From assembly GCA_947624365.1 (NCBI GenBank), contig CANQJY010000036.1, positions 1 through 10,386 on the forward strand: a stretch of 10,386 bases of DNA, given 5' to 3'. This document shows positions 1 to 6,601 of this stretch, piece after piece; the stretch's first letter is position 1; each line of letters begins with the position of its first letter. Made by a program: the position numbers and the translations under genes. Under the pieces are notes generated by a model. That model searched no databases. It was not told the origin of the DNA and worked only from the letters and a program-made list of their open reading frames with translations. The DNA is from an uncultured Clostridia bacterium. Its GTDB lineage: Bacteria > Bacillota > Clostridia > TANB77 > CAG-508.

Positions 1-39
1 AAAGGAGGAATTTTTCTACTCATAGCTAGAAGCTTTTAG

Positions 40-64
40 AACCCCCTGTAAAACAGGGGGTTTT
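40..64 (+). terminator. Intrinsic terminator of the upstream rightward transcript
   Basis: A seven-pair G+C-rich stem (CCCCCTG at 42-48 with CAGGGGG at 54-60), extended by two A-T pairs, closes a five-base loop and is followed by TTTT. The T run lies on the plus-strand side only, so it should end a rightward transcript entering from the left of the window. All three forward frames meet a stop between 23 and 39, so the gene it serves cannot be identified. Confidence 0.85.
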
Positions 65-75
65 CGTTGCACAAC

Positions 76-113
76 AAAAAAAGCTTTAAGATTATATTTC
101 TTAAAGCTTTTTT
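76..113 (-). terminator. Bidirectional terminator closing the nrdDG operon
   Basis: A 14-pair A+T-rich stem (the arm at 76-90 pairs with the one at 100-113, both containing the AAGCTT core) has an A run on one flank and a T run on the other. Read leftward it ends in T residues and lies 17 bases past the nrdG stop codon, so its main job is probably to end the nrd transcript. It can also back up the terminator at 40-64 in the other direction. Confidence 0.8.
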
Positions 114-129
114 ATTTTGTGTATCGCTC

Positions 130-591
130 TTATTCCTTACTTACTTTTATAACTCTTTGGTTAGAAGATCCTCTCCATTCTAAAGTTGGATTTTTTAATT
201 CTTCAACAAATTGGCCATCTACTACAACATCTGCATAATTCAATATTTCTTTACCTTGCAAATCTTTATCAAATGAATACCCTGTCCAAATCCAAAGATT
301 TTTATTTGGCATTTTTTCTTTAAAAGCTTTTGCTAATTTAGTTGTTCCTTCTATATTTTTAGGATGTAGAGGTTCACCACCTAAAATAGATAATCCTTCT
401 ATATTTTCATTTTCACATAAATCTAGAATATGATTAATAGACTCATCAGTAAATTCTTTTCCTCCATTAAAATCATGTGTTTCCTTGTTAAAACAACCTT
501 TGCAATTAAATGTGCAACCCTGTACAAAAAGTGATACTCTAACACCCGGCCCATTTGAAATATCCATTTTTCTAATTTTACTATATCTCAT
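130..591 (-). CDS. nrdG: Anaerobic ribonucleotide reductase activating protein (radical SAM)
   Basis: NrdG binds a [4Fe-4S] cluster and S-adenosylmethionine and makes the 5'-deoxyadenosyl radical that places the glycyl radical on NrdD; it acts in the cytoplasm of anaerobic cells. The 153-residue length is usual for the family. The cluster-binding CX3CX2C motif is visible as Cys26, Cys30 and Cys33, and the SAM-contacting GGEPL motif lies at residues 71-75. The C-terminal half contains the usual VDG and WRGSSNQR stretch. The ATG follows the nrdD stop codon after two bases, and an AAGGA ribosome binding site lies inside the end of nrdD, so the two are translationally linked. Function is assigned from family motifs and from the partner gene next door; I see nothing unusual in the gene. 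Confidence 0.96.
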   Translation of the reverse strand: MRYSKIRKMDISNGPGVRVSLFVQGCTFNCKGCFNKETHDFNGGKEFTDESINHILDLCENENIEGLSILGGEPLHPKNIEGTTKLAKAFKEKMPNKNLWIWTGYSFDKDLQGKEILNYADVVVDGQFVEELKNPTLEWRGSSNQRVIKVSKE

Positions 592-593
592 TT

Positions 594-2753
594 CTAATCA
601 TCATCCTTATTATCAATATGCAATACTCTTTCCTTAATTTCTTGTGTTCTTCCTTTGTTCCAGAAATTACTTCCAATATATCCACAAGTTCTTCTTGCAA
701 CATTTAATGTATTGTGATCTCTATTTCCACAATTTGGGCAATACCATTCTAAATCTTCATCTATTAAGATTTCTCCATCAAATCCACATTTTTGACAATA
801 ATCTGATTTTGTATTTAATTCTGCATACATGATATTATCATAAATAAATTTTATTACTTGTAAAACTGCTGGTATATTGTTTTGTAAGTTTGGTGTTTCT
901 ATATAAGAAATTGCTCCTCCTGGGCTTAATTGTTGGAATTCACTTTCCAATTTTAGTTTTGTGAAAGCATCAATTTCCTCAAATACTGGAACATGGTATG
1001 AATTTGTAATATATTGTCTATCTGTAATACCTTCTATCTCGCCAAAACGTTCTCTTAAGCATTTTGCAAATTTATATGTTGTAGATTCAATTGGTGTTCC
1101 ATAAACGCTATAATCTATGTTTTCTGCTTCTTTCCATTGTTTACATTTATCATTTAATTTTTGCATTACTTGTATTCCGAATTTTTTACCTTCTCCATTA
1201 TCTGTATGGCTATGTCCTGTCATATATTTTACGCACTCATAAAGACCTGCATATCCAAGTGAAATAGTTGAATATCCGTTATGTAATAAATCATGGATAC
1301 TTTCCCCTTTTCCTAATCTTGCTAATGCACCATGTTGCCATAGAATTGGTGCCACATCACTTGTTGCTTTGCTTAATCTTTGATGTCTTGCTTGTAATGC
1401 TTTATGACATAATTCTAACCTTTGTTCAAATATATCCCAAAATAGGTCCATATCTTTTCCTGATGATAATGCAACATCTACTAAATTAATTGTAACAACA
1501 CCTTGATTAAACCTTCCATAATATTTTGGTTTATTTGTTTTTGGATCAACATATGGAGTCAAGAATGAACGGCATCCCATACATGGATAGCAATTTCCAT
1601 TTCCGTTTTTATCTATTTTCAATTCTAGCATTTTCTTTTCTGAAATATAGTCTGGTACTAATCTTTTAGCTGTACATTTTGCTGCTAATTCTGTTAAATA
1701 CCAATATTTACTTTCTTCATGTATATTGTCCTCCTCTAAAATGTATAGCAATTTTGGAAATGCTGGTGTTATATATACTCCTTTTTCATTTTTAAATCCT
1801 AGTATTCTTTGATTTAAAAATTCTTCAATAATCATTGCTAATTCTTCTTTGTATTCTTCTGTTTCTCCTAAATACATACATACAGATAAAAATGGTGCTT
1901 GTCCATTAGTATTTGTCATAGAGTTTACTTGATAATTAAAAGTCTGCACTCCATCTGCTATTTCCTTTTTGGTGTCTTGTTTTGCATACTTTTCACATGT
2001 TTTTTGATCCATTCCTCTGTCTTTATATTTTTTTACATATTTTTCATAACTTGCTCTTACAAATGGCGCTAAATGGCTTAATGTAATAGTTGCTCCTCCA
2101 TAACTTGATGAAGTAACTGCTAAAATAATTTGTGTTGCAATTGTTGCAGCTGTTATAAATCTATGTGGTTTTTCTATCATTACCCCATTAATAATAGTTC
2201 CATTTTGTAACATGTCTTCTAGATTGATTAATTCACAGTTATGTAATGCATTTTGAGCAAAGTAATCTGCATCATGGAAATGGATAATTCCTTGATCATG
2301 TGCTTTTACAATATCATCTGATAGTAAAAATCTTCTTGTAATATCTGTACTCGTTATTCCTGCTAAATAGTCCCTTTGAGTTGTAACTACTTTTGCATTT
2401 TTATTAGAATTTTCATTATTCCAATAATCGTTTTCACCTTCAATTAATTCTTTTATAGATTGATCTGTTGTATTTGCTTTTCTTACTAATTCTCTAGTAT
2501 ATCTATATGTTATATATTTTTTAGCTAATTGGTATTTTCCAAATTCCATTAATTTTTGTTCTATAATATCTTGTATATCTTCTACTAATATTCTTGGCTT
2601 ATTTAATTCTTCAATATACTTAATAATTTCTTCAATTTTTTCTTTTGTTACTCTTTCATTTCTACTTACTTCATTATTTGCTTTTTGAATTGCAATCCTA
2701 ATTTTTTCTCGATCGTAATCCACAATTGTTCCATCTCTTTTGATAATTTTCAT
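594..2753 (-). CDS. nrdD: Anaerobic (class III) ribonucleoside-triphosphate reductase
   Basis: NrdD reduces ribonucleoside triphosphates to deoxynucleotides with a glycyl radical. The protein has 719 residues, normal for the family. An ATP-cone allosteric domain occupies roughly residues 1-90 (KRDGTIVDYDREKI near the start). The catalytic barrel follows: Cys173 in HNCEL and Cys394 in CMGCRS match the active-site cysteine regions of class III enzymes, by motif rather than alignment. A zinc ribbon is formed by Cys653, Cys656, Cys672 and Cys675. The C-terminal RRTCGY motif carries the radical at Gly691. The ATG at 2753 has an AAAGGGGA ribosome binding site upstream, and nrdG follows directly. 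An extended -10 promoter and a palindrome lie just upstream. The enzyme is oxygen-sensitive, which supports an anaerobic host. Confidence 0.97.
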   Translation of the reverse strand: MKIIKRDGTIVDYDREKIRIAIQKANNEVSRNERVTKEKIEEIIKYIEELNKPRILVEDIQDIIEQKLMEFGKYQLAKKYITYRYTRELVRKANTTDQSIKELIEGENDYWNNENSNKNAKVVTTQRDYLAGITSTDITRRFLLSDDIVKAHDQGIIHFHDADYFAQNALHNCELINLEDMLQNGTIINGVMIEKPHRFITAATIATQIILAVTSSSYGGATITLSHLAPFVRASYEKYVKKYKDRGMDQKTCEKYAKQDTKKEIADGVQTFNYQVNSMTNTNGQAPFLSVCMYLGETEEYKEELAMIIEEFLNQRILGFKNEKGVYITPAFPKLLYILEEDNIHEESKYWYLTELAAKCTAKRLVPDYISEKKMLELKIDKNGNGNCYPCMGCRSFLTPYVDPKTNKPKYYGRFNQGVVTINLVDVALSSGKDMDLFWDIFEQRLELCHKALQARHQRLSKATSDVAPILWQHGALARLGKGESIHDLLHNGYSTISLGYAGLYECVKYMTGHSHTDNGEGKKFGIQVMQKLNDKCKQWKEAENIDYSVYGTPIESTTYKFAKCLRERFGEIEGITDRQYITNSYHVPVFEEIDAFTKLKLESEFQQLSPGGAISYIETPNLQNNIPAVLQVIKFIYDNIMYAELNTKSDYCQKCGFDGEILIDEDLEWYCPNCGNRDHNTLNVARRTCGYIGSNFWNKGRTQEIKERVLHIDNKDDD

Positions 2754-2783
2754 ACCAATTTCCCCTTTCGTTTTGTTGAATTC

Positions 2784-2792
2784 ATTTTACCA
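2784..2792 (-). promoter_or_regulatory. Extended -10 promoter element for nrdDG
   Basis: Read leftward, TGG then TAAAAT forms an extended -10 element about 30 bases before the nrdD start codon. No good -35 hexamer sits 16-18 bases upstream; that position overlaps the palindrome at 2810-2825. An extended -10 can work without a strong -35. The call is by eye and no start site has been mapped. Confidence 0.5.
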
Positions 2793-2809
2793 TAAAAATT
2801 TGCGTTTAC

Positions 2810-2825
2810 TGTTGCATTTGCAACA
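2810..2825. promoter_or_regulatory. 16-bp palindrome upstream of nrdD, possible operator
   Basis: TGTTGCA and its exact inverse flank two central bases, giving a perfect seven-pair dyad. It lies about 20 bases upstream of the proposed nrdD -10, covering the -35 region, where a bound repressor or activator would affect initiation. It does not resemble the NrdR box (acaCwATATwGtgt-like) that often controls nrd genes, so the regulator is unknown. Confidence 0.45.
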
Positions 2826-2910
2826 TTTTATTGGAAACTGGTTTGAAACATCTTTCATTTCAAGGATTTCTATCTATATTTCATTTATATTACAATTTCA
2901 TGACAAATTT

Positions 2911-3372
2911 TTATCGGTTTAATAAATAAATTGAAATATTTAAGTATGTCGCAAAAAGTAGCCAAATGAAATATGGAATTTGCAATGCTCCAGCCGTTTT
3001 ATCTTTTTCGTAAAATTTCTTTATCATAATATAAACTGCTATATCTAACAATAATATCCATACAAATGCAAATAATTTCCATTGAAATACAAAAAAGAAA
3101 ATAGGCCATAAAGCATTAATTGCTAGTTGTTTATAATAAATTTTATTGGTTTCATCATCTGTTAAGTTTTTTGTTTTTAAAATTCCATATGATATTCCCA
3201 TTAAAATATATAAGATAGTCCATACTATTGGAAATAGAAATCCTGGGGGTGCTAAAGGTGGTTTTTCTAATGATGTGTAATCCATAAATGGCGCTATAAT
3301 CAGCCCTACAATCCCTCCTATAAGAACTGGAAATATAATTGATTTTGCATATGTTTTAATTTTATTTTTCAA
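2911..3372 (-). CDS. tspO: TspO/MBR family membrane protein
   Basis: TspO proteins are five-helix membrane proteins that bind porphyrins and related ligands; their physiological role in bacteria is unsettled. Family marks are KPPLAPP at residues 37-43, followed by the FxxVWxxLYxLMG block (Trp51), NALWPIFFF at 86-94, and the last-helix block PYFIWLLFATYLN from Pro133. Five hydrophobic segments fit the fold. The first block is usually KPxWxPP; here leucine replaces that tryptophan. I chose the TTG at 3372 (153 residues) because GAGGTGA lies eight bases upstream. A GTG nine bases earlier (3381) is in frame but overlaps that site and would leave no spacing. No terminator follows the gene, so some transcripts may run into nrdDG, 157 bases downstream. 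Confidence 0.88.
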   Translation of the reverse strand: MKNKIKTYAKSIIFPVLIGGIVGLIIAPFMDYTSLEKPPLAPPGFLFPIVWTILYILMGISYGILKTKNLTDDETNKIYYKQLAINALWPIFFFVFQWKLFAFVWILLLDIAVYIMIKKFYEKDKTAGALQIPYFIWLLFATYLNISIYLLNR

Positions 3373-3448
3373 TTTCTTCACCTCACTTAATTATATGCAT
3401 ATTTTTCATTTTTATGGTTATTCTATTATAAAAGGAGTGTTTTATAAT

Positions 3449-3883
3449 ATGGAAAATCAAAATTTAAATATTTTAGATGAGGTAAATAAAGGGGCTACAA
3501 TGGGTATGAATGCAATTTCATATGTTTCTGATAAAGCTAAAGATAATACATTTAAGCAAGTACTAAATACTGAGTATGATAAATATGAAAAAATATCACA
3601 AAGAGTAAATGATTTGTATTCCCAATATTCTGACAAAGATCCTCATGAAACAAATGCAATGACAAAAATGATGACTTGGTATGGAATTCAAATGAAAACA
3701 ATGGTAGATGATACAACTTCTAAATTATCTGAGCTATTAATGCAAGGAACTAATATGGGAATCATAGAAGGAAGACGTTTAATTAATCAAAACCCTGAAG
3801 CTGCATCTGATGTTAAAAATATTTTAAATGATTTTGTAGTAATGCAAGAAGATAGTGTTGAAACATTAAAAAAATATTTATAA
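3449..3883 (+). CDS. Small all-helical protein, ferritin-like bundle suspected
   Basis: I do not recognise a named family with certainty. The 144-residue protein appears almost wholly alpha-helical and soluble, with probable helices near residues 5-30, 33-60, 67-103 and 116-144, which suggests a four-helix bundle like small ferritin-like proteins of clostridia. Two stretches resemble each other: GATMG at 15-19 and GTNMG at 100-104, each at the same place in a helix, so the protein may be two copies of a helical hairpin. Acidic residues in mid-helix (Glu42, Glu47, Asp87, Asp88, Glu95) could bind metal, but I cannot show it. The start at 3449 is chosen for the AAAGGAG site 12 bases upstream; an in-frame ATG at 3395 has none. 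It is divergent from tspO and followed by its own terminator. Confidence 0.75.
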   Translation: MENQNLNILDEVNKGATMGMNAISYVSDKAKDNTFKQVLNTEYDKYEKISQRVNDLYSQYSDKDPHETNAMTKMMTWYGIQMKTMVDDTTSKLSELLMQGTNMGIIEGRRLINQNPEAASDVKNILNDFVVMQEDSVETLKKYL

Positions 3884-3887
3884 TATG

Positions 3888-3918
3888 AAAGCCATCACTT
3901 TTTATGTGATGGTCTTTT
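3888..3918 (+). terminator. Terminator after the helical-protein gene
   Basis: CCATCAC (3892-3898) pairs with GTGATGG (3906-3912) around a seven-base T-rich loop, followed by TCTTTT. It begins only a few bases past the stop codon at 3883, so the gene is probably a single-gene transcript. Confidence 0.8.
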
Positions 3919-3956
3919 GGTTATCACTAATAGTGTAATATCCTGTTTTGTCTTTT

Positions 3957-3973
3957 TGTCGATTTTTGTCGAA
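3957..3973 (+). promoter_or_regulatory. Tandem Spo0A-box-like sites upstream of the XRE gene
   Basis: TGTCGAT (3957-3963) and TGTCGAA (3967-3973) are direct repeats ten base pairs apart, one helical turn. The second matches the 0A-box core TGNCGAA exactly; the first differs in its last base. Another TTTTGTC lies just before them. They sit seven bases upstream of a possible -35 TTGATT (3980-3985), paired with TTAAAT at 4003-4008 after 17 bases. Spo0A control is an inference from the site sequence. Confidence 0.45.
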
Positions 3974-4002
3974 TATGTTTTGATTTAATTGTGTTATTTT
4001 GC

Positions 4003-4022
4003 TTAAATGTTCTCGCATTTAA
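4003..4022. promoter_or_regulatory. Inverted repeat in the XRE-gene leader, possible operator
   Basis: TTAAATG and CATTTAA form a perfect seven-pair inverted repeat around TTCTCG. It lies between the 0A-like boxes and the proposed -10 at 4052. XRE/Cro proteins often bind such dyads near their own promoters, so self-repression is plausible. Two GTTCT words (4009-4013 and 4028-4032) recall the SinR half-site, but the match is short. Confidence 0.35.
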
Positions 4023-4048
4023 AGTTTGTTCTATGTTTATGTCAAATT

Positions 4049-4057
4049 TGTTATACT
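4049..4057 (+). promoter_or_regulatory. Extended -10 promoter element of the XRE gene
   Basis: TGT then TATACT forms an extended -10 about 30 bases before the start codon. The hexamer 17 bases upstream, TTCTAT at 4029-4034, is a poor -35 and overlaps a GTTCT word. The gene's GGAGG ribosome binding site is at 4076-4080, six bases from the ATG. Confidence 0.5.
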
Positions 4058-4086
4058 TAAAAAAATGTTGAAGACGGAGGTACATT

Positions 4087-4425
4087 ATGAGTAATCAAGC
4101 CAAATCAAATATTGATTCTTCTATTGGAAAAGTTTTTAAAGATTATAGAAAAAAACATCATTTGACTCAAGATAAAATAGCTGAAAAATTAGATATCTCT
4201 GAAAAATATATTTCTAGATTGGAAAATGGTAATAGTGGTGTAAAACTAGAAACTTTAGTTAATTATATGAATATTTTAGGTATTGCTCCTAATGTTGTTT
4301 TCCATGATTTAATAATAAATGAAGACGTAAAATTTCAAGTTGATTTGTCTTATAAAATTAGTAATTTGTCAGAACAAAAATTGAAATTTTTAGATTTGTT
4401 TGTAGATCATTTAAAAGATTTATAA
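4087..4425 (+). CDS. XRE/Cro-family helix-turn-helix transcription regulator
   Basis: The 112-residue protein has one XRE/Cro DNA-binding domain at about residues 14-70: GKVFKDYRKKHHLTQDKIAEKL is followed by the recognition region ISEKYISRLENG, with the LTQ and SRLENG signatures of the family. The remaining 40 or so residues are probably helical and end in FVDHLKDL; they may mediate dimerisation, as in SinR-type and related repressors. There is no peptidase or sensor domain. The GGAGG site six bases upstream supports the start. It is a single-gene unit between two terminators. Upstream lie tandem 0A-like boxes, a dyad and an extended -10, so it may be tied to a stationary-phase or sporulation programme and regulate itself; both are inferences. 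Its targets cannot be told from the window. Confidence 0.9.
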   Translation: MSNQAKSNIDSSIGKVFKDYRKKHHLTQDKIAEKLDISEKYISRLENGNSGVKLETLVNYMNILGIAPNVVFHDLIINEDVKFQVDLSYKISNLSEQKLKFLDLFVDHLKDL

Positions 4426-4429
4426 GATA

Positions 4430-4478
4430 AGACCCTTAGATATTCATTTGAATTGTCTAAGGGTCTGTTACATTTTTA
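4430..4478 (+). terminator. Terminator between the convergent XRE and orphan genes
   Basis: AGACCCTTAGA (4430-4440) pairs perfectly with TCTAAGGGTCT (4456-4466); the loop can fold further through ATTC/GAAT. The T run (TTACATTTTT) is interrupted, so strength is uncertain. It starts four bases past the XRE stop codon. The facing gene ends at 4491, so the hairpin may serve both, although the leftward flank has only a weak T tract. Confidence 0.7.
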
Positions 4479-4490
4479 GGGTTTCATGGT

Positions 4491-4943
4491 TTAATTTAAT
4501 AACATTTTTACATCTTTTGACATGTTCCGTTTGATTTTATCAAACCATCCCATATCATGTTTTTCAATGAACTTAATTATTTCTTCGTTATTGTTCCTCC
4601 AACATCCTTTAAATTTATAATCATATGTAGTAGCATATATGATTATTTTTGGACGTCTTTGCCAATTGTTTTCACAGAAGTTTCGAAATATCTCACCCAA
4701 TTTAACTGGGTAATATTCTACTTCATCTATGTCTTCCCATTCAACGGGAAAGTAGTTTTCAATCAGCTTATTAAGGTTAAAGATGTTATCAATAGCCCCA
4801 CCTATGACAATAATATCATAGTCATTCTTCTTGATGCAATTTATTGCACCAAACACAGAAGGTACTATTTCGCTCTCTTTATACTTATGTTTCAACATTA
4901 TCCGCTCTGCTTTTAGTCCTTCTAGTATTAATACTTTTTCCAT
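4491..4943 (-). CDS. Orphan alpha/beta protein, possibly receiver-like
   Basis: I do not recognise this 150-residue protein. It seems soluble, with beta strands at KVLILEG (3-9), YDIIVIGG (42-49) and PKIIIYATT (98-106), each followed by probable helices, an order that recalls CheY-like receiver domains. Where a receiver would have its phosphorylated aspartate, after the second strand, glycines stand instead, so if related it would be a degenerate receiver. The C-terminal part is basic and rich in Asn, Lys and Trp. The start at 4943 follows AGGAGGAG four bases upstream; a TTG at 4979 is in frame but would place that site inside the coding region. It has its own near-consensus promoter. G+C in three sampled lines is 33-38%, somewhat above two neighbouring lines (25-32%), which hints weakly at a separate origin. 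Confidence 0.75.
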   Translation of the reverse strand: MEKVLILEGLKAERIMLKHKYKESEIVPSVFGAINCIKKNDYDIIVIGGAIDNIFNLNKLIENYFPVEWEDIDEVEYYPVKLGEIFRNFCENNWQRRPKIIIYATTYDYKFKGCWRNNNEEIIKFIEKHDMGWFDKIKRNMSKDVKMLLN

Positions 4944-4997
4944 TTTGCTCCTCCTAATAATCCATGAATTCCCTTTCAACCAATTGTAACTTATATT

Positions 4998-5026
4998 ATT
5001 ATATCATATTTTTGCTATTTTTTCAA
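4998..5026 (-). promoter_or_regulatory. Near-consensus sigma-A promoter of the orphan gene
   Basis: Read leftward, TTGAAA (5021-5026) and TATAAT (4998-5003) are separated by exactly 17 bases, with TGA just before the -10 as an extended element. It starts 12 bases past the aminopeptidase stop codon and leaves a leader of roughly 45 bases. That leader holds a three-codon ATG-GAT-TAT-TAG mini-frame whose stop overlaps the ribosome binding site. Confidence 0.85.
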
Positions 5027-5038
5027 TACTTTTAGGCT

Positions 5039-6439
5039 TTACTCTTCCCAAAAAGCCTCGTATGTTTTATATGCTGAATATATATCATATTTGCTAGTAA
5101 CCTCATATGGTGCATGCATAGAAAGTACTGGAACACCACAATCAATAACATCTGCTCCTTTATTGGCTAGAATATATGCGATTGTTCCTCCACCGCCTAA
5201 ATCTACTTTTCCAAGTTCTGTAATTTGATATTTAATATTATTTTTTTCAAGCACATTTCTTACCCATGCCACATACTCTGCATTAGCATCAGATGCTCCT
5301 GATTTTCCTCTTGAACCTGTATATTTGTTCAAAGTAATTCCTTTACCTAAATATCCTGCATTTAAGGTATCTGATACAGATGCGTAAATTGGATCATATC
5401 CTGCATCTACATCTGATGATAACATTTTAGATAAGCAGAATATTCTATCTAATAAGTTTGGCTTATTAATACCTAATTTATTTAAAATTTCAGATACAAA
5501 GAAGTCAAACATGTGTGATTCCATTCCTGTATTTCCCATGCTTCCAATTTCTTCTTTATCTGACAAAATACATATTGCTGTATTTTTTACTTTTTGCAAA
5601 TTCATCATTGCTCGTAATGATGTATATGCACAAACTTTATCATCTTGCCCATATCCTGCAACCATACTTTCATCAAATCCTAGGCTCCTTGCTCTAAATG
5701 CCGGAACAAGTTCTAATTCTGCACTCATAAAATCTGCTTCTGTAATACCATATTTTTCATTTAATATATTTAATATATTTAATTTAACTTTTTCTTGTAC
5801 TTTGTCATCATTAAAAGGAATGCTTCCTATTAATAGTTTTAAGTTTTCTCCCTCAATTCCTTCTTTTAACTTTTTCTCCATTTGTTCTTGTGCTAAATGT
5901 GGCAATAAATCTGTAATTGTAAAAATTGGATCTGTTTCGCTCTCCCCTATGTTAATTTCCACTTTTTCTCCATTTGTTTTTACTATAACACCATGTAAAC
6001 TTAATGGTATTGTTGTCCACTGATATTTTTTTATTCCTCCATAATAATGTGTTTTAAAATATGCCAAACCTCCTTCCTCACATAATGGGTTTGGTTTTAA
6101 ATCTAATCTTGGAGAATCTACATGAGATCCAATAATATGCATTCCATTCTCTTCTATACTGTTTTCCCCTATCACAGCTAAATACATACTTTTTTCGCGA
6201 TTTATAAAATAAATTTTATCTCCTGGTTTTAATTCTTTTTTGTTAATAATATCTGTATATCCATTATCATCTGCTAACTTTTTAGCGGTTTTAATAAACT
6301 CTCGTTCTGTTTTTGCTTTGTTTAAAAATGCCATGTATTCATCTGATACTTTCATAATTTCTTGTTTTTGCTTTTCATCGACATGTTTCCATCCCTCTTC
6401 TCTTTTTGCAAAAAGTTTTTCTTTTTGTTCTTCTCCCAT
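5039..6439 (-). CDS. M18-family zinc aminopeptidase
   Basis: M18 enzymes are cytoplasmic, two-metal aminopeptidases that remove N-terminal residues, often acidic ones, from peptides (ApeA/DNPEP/Ape1 relatives). The 466-residue length fits. The metal ligands and catalytic acid are visible in the family order: His106 in SHVDSPRLD, Asp266 in GQDDKVCAY, Glu296-Glu297 in DKEEIGS, Asp343 in SSDVDAGYDP and His442 in SMHAPYEV. The glycine-rich DLGGGGT block lies at 413-419. No signal peptide is present. The ATG at 6439 has GGAAGGAT upstream at good spacing. The promoter is about 90 bases further upstream and the gene is divergent from the Rieske oxidoreductase. It probably serves general peptide turnover; substrate preference cannot be read from sequence. 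Confidence 0.95.
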   Translation of the reverse strand: MGEEQKEKLFAKREEGWKHVDEKQKQEIMKVSDEYMAFLNKAKTEREFIKTAKKLADDNGYTDIINKKELKPGDKIYFINREKSMYLAVIGENSIEENGMHIIGSHVDSPRLDLKPNPLCEEGGLAYFKTHYYGGIKKYQWTTIPLSLHGVIVKTNGEKVEINIGESETDPIFTITDLLPHLAQEQMEKKLKEGIEGENLKLLIGSIPFNDDKVQEKVKLNILNILNEKYGITEADFMSAELELVPAFRARSLGFDESMVAGYGQDDKVCAYTSLRAMMNLQKVKNTAICILSDKEEIGSMGNTGMESHMFDFFVSEILNKLGINKPNLLDRIFCLSKMLSSDVDAGYDPIYASVSDTLNAGYLGKGITLNKYTGSRGKSGASDANAEYVAWVRNVLEKNNIKYQITELGKVDLGGGGTIAYILANKGADVIDCGVPVLSMHAPYEVTSKYDIYSAYKTYEAFWEE

Positions 6440-6528
6440 TTTTATCCTTCCTTTCTTTCTGGATTTAAGTTCATTGTTATTTTACTCATTTTTTCAAGAA
6501 CTTATTCGCTATTAATTTATTCATGGTG

Positions 6529-6557
6529 ATTATAACATGTTTTTTATATTTTTGCAA
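6529..6557 (-). promoter_or_regulatory. Strong sigma-A promoter of the M18 aminopeptidase
   Basis: Read leftward, TTGCAA (6552-6557) and TATAAT (6529-6534) are 17 bases apart, with TGT before the -10 as an extended element. The predicted start site is near 6522, giving a leader of about 80 bases. I find no equally clear rightward promoter for the divergent gene at 6602, which may share this region. Confidence 0.8.
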
Positions 6558-6601
6558 TTTTGGGGCATACTATTTTTGAATATATTTTTGAGGTGATAAA
6601 A

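Noticed and set aside
1..39. 3' end of a rightward coding region
   Set aside because: A rightward terminator follows, so one is likely upstream, but all three frames stop between 23 and 39 and the 7-12 visible codons do not show which is real.
2754..2910. NrdR boxes upstream of nrdD
   Set aside because: No pair of 16-base sites with the ATAT core is visible; only the unrelated TGTTGCA palindrome is present.
3390..3395. TATAAT as the tspO -10 element
   Set aside because: The start site would fall at about 3383, on top of the ribosome binding site, and there is no -35 at proper spacing.
4557..4916. 119-codon plus-strand open frame opposite the orphan gene
   Set aside because: It has no ribosome binding site, while the minus-strand frame has a promoter and AGGAGGAG.
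4087..4943. Toxin-antitoxin pair made of the XRE gene and the orphan gene
   Set aside because: The genes converge, have separate promoters and a hairpin between them, and the orphan shows no toxin motif.
5511..6023. 170-codon plus-strand open frame inside the M18 gene
   Set aside because: It is antisense to a complete, motif-rich aminopeptidase; the Ser/Phe/Ile-rich composition is what the reverse of A+T-rich codons gives.
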